Positions 60,872 to 64,000 of a DNA stretch of 64,000 bases are shown one piece after another; within the stretch, counting starts at the first letter, position 1; every line of letters starts with the position of its first letter. Under the pieces are notes generated by a model. That model ran no database searches. It was not told the DNA's origin and was given only the letters and a program-made list of their open reading frames with translations. Origin of the DNA: CALBJU01 sp965247125 (GTDB taxonomy: Bacteria; Bacteroidota; Rhodothermia; Rhodothermales; UBA10348). A program made the translations under genes and the position numbers. Where the stretch lies: contig CBDFGO010000002.1 of NCBI GenBank assembly GCA_965247125.1, positions 248,001-312,000 of the forward strand. The letters are read 5' to 3'.

Positions 60872-62104
60872 ATGCATCGTTTACCAGCTCTTGTTTTGGC
60901 AGCATTGTGGGTCTTACCTACGGTGAGTGCCCAGGAGACTACGATGCCAATGCAGGCCTGCGGTGTCGTTCCCAAGGAATTCCGGAATCTGGGTCCTGCG
61001 CACATGACAGAAATTGACTCGGAGACCTGGATCGTCTATGAGGATCGAGTATCCCGCCAGCCTCTACGCCATTCACAGCGTGTATTGGAACAATCACGAG
61101 GATGGCTGGAAGCGTGTGGCATCGCGGGAATCGCGCCACATCGTTTCGGAATTGCGATACCATCCCTTGCCGTGGACAGAAGCAGTATTTCGCGTTCGAA
61201 TGTGGATTCTATTAAGGCTCCCGCCATCGGTCTGTACGTGGATATGGAGCTGGAATTACTCTACAATTTCGCAGTCGGCTATCAGGGAGATTGGATTCGG
61301 GATCGAATCGCACTTGGCCCGAAACTAAAGCTCTGGTGGTCGAGCGGCGTCATGGTGAGCACGCAGGTTGCCATCCCCATCCGCAATCAGCTCCCCGAAC
61401 GTAATGCCGAGTATTGGTCCAAGCCGTATCTAAACGTGCTGATGGCTGGAATCCGGCGACAGTTGGCGCCGAACTGGATTGGCGCCGTTTCTGCGGGCTT
61501 TTATGAGCGCAATCGATACGGAGGCGACTTTCAGCTGTACTGGATCAGCGAGGGCTGGCCCATTGTGCTGGGCGGACGCGTGAGCGCATCGGGATATTGG
61601 TCGTTTTCAGATGGTGAACTTGAGCGCGGACCGGTGAATTTCTGGACAGGGTACCTGGACGGGACAGTGTATCTACCCTGGTACAATATTCGGCTGCGTG
61701 GACGCACCGGCCAATTCATTCGGGAAATCAGCCAATTCCGCAGGCCGGGTGAAGACGTGAAATTGAATCCCGGAAGTTCGGGCGAGATCACCCGAATGTT
61801 TGGAGAGACAGAGATCGGCCTGCATGCCTTCTACGACGGTTTCAACATCTATCCGGGATTCCGATTTGCAGTGCCGCTCTCGCCGCCTCGCGGATTGAAG
61901 CGCGGACGTGTTGCCGTATATCCAACGCGGCAGCAATACGTGCCGCATGATCTTGGAAGGGTTGTTCGTGGAGAGTTAACTGGCTTCGTCCGTCCCAATC
62001 GTGGAGAGCTCCACAGAACCGACCTCGACATATGGAGTGACTTGCGGATCCTGGCGCCGGCGATGCGGAAGCTCTTCACCGAAGACGAGCGGCGCTACGA
62101 GTGA
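60872..62104 (+). CDS. Exported outer-membrane protein, possibly YjbH-like second half
   Basis: A 410-residue protein with signal peptide (about 1-20, MHRLPALVLAALWVLPTVSA). The rest is rich in alternating aromatic/hydrophobic strands (ELELLYNFAVGYQGDW, LKLWWSSGVMVSTQVAIPI, FNIYPGFRFAVPLSPPRG) that suggest a beta-barrel. The strand layout and the FAVPLSPPRGLKRGRVAVYPTRQ end recall the C-terminal part of YjbH-type exopolysaccharide outer-membrane proteins, but this is tentative. Start choices are 60815, 60839 and 60872; the last gives a clean signal peptide. Its 3' end overlaps that of the convergent gene by ten bases. Confidence 0.65.
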   Translation: MHRLPALVLAALWVLPTVSAQETTMPMQACGVVPKEFRNLGPAHMTEIDSETWIVYEDRVSRQPLRHSQRVLEQSRGWLEACGIAGIAPHRFGIAIPSLAVDRSSISRSNVDSIKAPAIGLYVDMELELLYNFAVGYQGDWIRDRIALGPKLKLWWSSGVMVSTQVAIPIRNQLPERNAEYWSKPYLNVLMAGIRRQLAPNWIGAVSAGFYERNRYGGDFQLYWISEGWPIVLGGRVSASGYWSFSDGELERGPVNFWTGYLDGTVYLPWYNIRLRGRTGQFIREISQFRRPGEDVKLNPGSSGEITRMFGETEIGLHAFYDGFNIYPGFRFAVPLSPPRGLKRGRVAVYPTRQQYVPHDLGRVVRGELTGFVRPNRGELHRTDLDIWSDLRILAPAMRKLFTEDERRYE

Positions 62105-62808
62105 TTTTTGCTTCCGTAGAGCGCCCGTGAAATACCGAACGCAAATCCCGGGTGCTCCCATTCGGCCACAAAACCTGTTACCCATACCCATTTTAGCGGC
62201 CACAAACGTACTCCAGCGTAATGGAATCGCGTGTCATACTCGAGCATGAATTCGGTCCGATGCCATGCCGAGATGGAAAAACCGTAAAACGCGCCGTCTT
62301 TCATTTCCAGGAATCCAGCGTCAAGCACATGTTTTGAGTATCCAAGGGTTAGAGCCGGTCGCAAGGGACCCGCGTTCAGACCCTTTGTCATGACGACGTA
62401 AGAAGCATGATGCCTGCGCGTACCGCTCGCATCCCGGATTCCAACAGAGACGCCTGGTCGTTTCTGGCCTTCCCTAACGAGGGTCGCATGCACTCCGAGC
62501 ACGCGATCGATCCCAGTGCCACCGACCTTGAACGACTGCCGGTAGTGGAGCGTCACGCGGGGAATGAACTGTAGCGTAATGACATAGACCTCGTCACGGT
62601 ACCGGGCCGGTTTGAACCGGCCACCCGAAGGACTTGATACCTCGTTGGGCAGCTGGCCGTATCCGATCGTCAATCTGGCGTCGGTTCTTGATTCAGCCGT
62701 AGGTATGACCAACGCCGATTCTCCTGGCGACAGCACCTGCCCAACTGATTCGTACGCGAGAAACGAAATTGCAAGAGCTACTAGGACTGTTCTGAGCGTC
62801 GTGGGCAT
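62095..62808 (-). CDS. Exported YjbH-like outer-membrane barrel protein (first-half type)
   Basis: A 237-residue protein with signal peptide (about 1-23). The body has strands in a pattern seen in the N-terminal half of YjbH: a variable RVTLHYRQSFKVGG strand pair, PGVSVGIRDASGT, YVVMTKGL, ALTLGYSKHV, then YGFSISAWHRTEFMLEYD and a final GFAFGISRAL strand. It is about a third of full YjbH length. It converges on the neighbouring barrel gene, whose product may be the other half. Function in exopolysaccharide secretion is inferred from this resemblance only. Confidence 0.6.
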   Translation of the reverse strand: MPTTLRTVLVALAISFLAYESVGQVLSPGESALVIPTAESRTDARLTIGYGQLPNEVSSPSGGRFKPARYRDEVYVITLQFIPRVTLHYRQSFKVGGTGIDRVLGVHATLVREGQKRPGVSVGIRDASGTRRHHASYVVMTKGLNAGPLRPALTLGYSKHVLDAGFLEMKDGAFYGFSISAWHRTEFMLEYDTRFHYAGVRLWPLKWVWVTGFVAEWEHPGFAFGISRALYGSKNHS

Positions 62809-62969
62809 CGATCAAGCTGTGGGTGGTGGTCAATCGTGACTAACCCTTGAATTCTCCAAGACACAGATCTCTCCGCTTCGAGCCCACAAACAAGGCGCTG
62901 AGCCCTTCCACTGTGCACCCAATTCCGCGCGAGGGCAACATAAAGACCGATAGTTCCGATTGCCTCGAC

Positions 62970-63830
62970 TTACGGCGTACTATAAGGGGGATCCAAAGGA
63001 TTGCAAGAGACCGAAGACGGAAATACCTGGCCGCCAATAATAACATCGTAGAAAACAACAATGATCGCGCTGACCTGACCCTGACATTCCGCCCTCGCGG
63101 CATCATGTCCACTCTTCAGGGTGGTAAATAAAGTAGTCAGGTTTGCCGTAAATATTCCAGCAATCACGTGAGCATCACTTTTGCCGGCCGCTATGGCATC
63201 AGCAAGGGCTTGAGCCCACGATACGCCATTTATCTCAACGACGCTGGTAAGGTTGGGAATAGCGGAAATAAGAGCATTCAAATCTGATACCCACAGTAGG
63301 GACCCACTATCCGATTTCTGTGTCGAGGCGGCTCCCAGGTTGAAGGTGGCATCAAAAGGGTAAGTACTCGATTGTCCCGACGGGTCTTGCGTTGCACCTA
63401 CAAGAGAGCTGGGATCCGTGCTGCTCATTGAAACGATAGTTGTTGTCGTTTGCGTACCTGATTGAATGACAACTGCTACTTGACCAGTTGGCTGACCGGT
63501 TGTCGCGTTGACCAGCGGGGCAACGGTCGCAGTCGTTGTAGTAGATGAGCCAGAGGACGTCGTCGAAACGGAGGTAATTTGCTGTATGGCGCCTGCAGTG
63601 TTGTCCACGACGACGTTATCGCCGACTACTCCTTGGAAATCGTCAGTGACCGCATCGGCTATCTCTTGGACCACGGGGTCTGATGGCGCGACCGTTGTAG
63701 TCGTCGTGGTGGTTGTTACGTCCACAACAAGTTCTGTATCCTCATCACCGTTCGAGTCACAGGCTACTAGTGTTACGGACACGGCAATCAGAAATAGAAA
63801 TAAGTAGAGGGGGCGGGATTGACGTTTCAC
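62970..63830 (-). CDS. Thr-rich lipoprotein of unknown function
   Basis: A 286-residue lipoprotein: a basic start, a hydrophobic helix and lipobox VTLVAC (Cys24), followed by acidic DSNGDED. A Thr/Val/Ser-rich segment (about 38-125) with runs such as TTTTTTTT looks extended. The C-terminal half (about 145-286) has a possible small folded domain with LSALISAIPNL-like helices and two cysteines (about 256 and 278). No family recognised. A T-rich run (62-base A/T block) upstream, about 63850-63885, may hold its promoter. Confidence 0.6.
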   Translation of the reverse strand: MKRQSRPLYLFLFLIAVSVTLVACDSNGDEDTELVVDVTTTTTTTTVAPSDPVVQEIADAVTDDFQGVVGDNVVVDNTAGAIQQITSVSTTSSGSSTTTTATVAPLVNATTGQPTGQVAVVIQSGTQTTTTIVSMSSTDPSSLVGATQDPSGQSSTYPFDATFNLGAASTQKSDSGSLLWVSDLNALISAIPNLTSVVEINGVSWAQALADAIAAGKSDAHVIAGIFTANLTTLFTTLKSGHDAARAECQGQVSAIIVVFYDVIIGGQVFPSSVSCNPLDPPYSTP

Positions 63831-63897
63831 TACTTCTATGTCCTCTATAAACTATTTAAGTACGCAAAATTTTCTTTTTTTTGCGCTGGAGGATAAT

Positions 63898-63990
63898 ATG
63901 CTCGCTATCTCGTTGGAAGTCAAGTGTCTAGAGGGGATTTGTAGATGCCGATTCAGCCAGATTCCAGTTGTTATCGGGAGAAAACCTTGA
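63898..63990 (+). CDS. Candidate 30-residue small ORF with strong ribosome site
   Basis: GGAGGATAATATG gives an ideal Shine-Dalgarno eight bases before ATG, followed by 30 codons (MLAISLEVKCLEGICRCRF onward) and TGA at 63988-63990. Three cysteines lie within eight residues. Codon support is too short to judge. It is divergent from the Thr-rich lipoprotein gene. Confidence 0.3.
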   Translation: MLAISLEVKCLEGICRCRFSQIPVVIGRKP

Positions 63991-64000
63991 AATTAAAAGC

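Noticed and set aside
63508..63807. Val-rich plus-strand frame opposite the Thr-rich lipoprotein
   Set aside because: Runs of VVVVV are the complement of the Thr-rich codons of the real minus-strand gene.
1..64000. CRISPR array
   Set aside because: No regularly spaced repeats with unique spacers were seen; the only arrays are in-frame coding repeats at 23.6, 40.2 and 49.3-49.5 kb.
1..64000. Prophage or integrative element
   Set aside because: No integrase, capsid, terminase or portal genes, and the tRNA-Arg 3' end has no visible repeat elsewhere; the only mobile element is the IS256-family sequence.

Overview
This window looks like a chromosomal segment of a marine or otherwise environmental Bacteroidota, most likely of the Rhodothermia/Balneolia type. 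Several things point there: a secreted protein with a C-terminal type IX secretion (T9SS) sorting domain, a Bacteroidota-type second EF-G, a choice-of-anchor B beta-propeller protein, weak or missing Shine-Dalgarno sequences before most genes, and moderate GC content. This assignment is inferred from gene content; no rRNA is present.

Layout. 0-3.2 kb: the end of an outer-membrane protein, a TlpA-like thioredoxin, a small-hydrophobic-segment protein and a dicarboxylate/glutamate symporter. 3.2-11.1 kb: housekeeping genes (tRNA-Arg, a sigma-70-like factor, a CPBP protease, a DUF2007-like protein, cdsA, a small membrane protein, mutL, tilS, hpt). 11.1-18.3 kb: a nearly complete tryptophan-to-2-aminomuconate (kynurenine) catabolic block. 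Tryptophan dioxygenase is on the plus strand, and kmo, kynU, ACMS decarboxylase, 3-HAA dioxygenase, 2-aminomuconate deaminase and semialdehyde dehydrogenase are on the minus strand. No kynurenine formamidase is seen. 18.4-23.5 kb: an HD phosphohydrolase, a polysaccharide deacetylase-like protein, Sua5/TsaC, a PAP2 phosphatase and a GNAT protein. 23.5-31.9 kb: a likely cell-wall turnover block (GH10-like lipoprotein, large amidase/golvesin-type lipoprotein, AmpG-like permease, tandem-GNAT protein, SpoIID/LytB protein). 32-36.3 kb: a candidate structured RNA, accD, tsaB and an EF-G2.

36.4-40.2 kb holds the most unusual group: a membrane-anchored AmiC-type amidase, a MamK-family actin, and two paralogous stand-alone response-regulator receivers with low-complexity tails. 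No magnetosome genes are nearby. 40.3-49.9 kb: a multicopper oxidase whose copper motifs occur in swapped order, an MFS transporter, a choice-of-anchor B propeller protein, a homocysteine methyltransferase-like protein, a serine/threonine dehydratase and a T9SS cargo protein with SSKK arrays.

50-60.7 kb is an accessory nitrogen-compound catabolism region with signs of decay. A flavin amine oxidase is split by an IS256-family element flanked by a perfect 9-bp target duplication. It is followed by an APC permease, an amidohydrolase, a Tat-lipoprotein amidase, a frameshifted sodium:solute symporter and an aspartoacylase-like hydrolase. A partial second copy of the amine oxidase/permease junction closes the region. 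60.8-64 kb: two convergent outer-membrane proteins of YjbH type, a Thr-rich lipoprotein, and the window edge.
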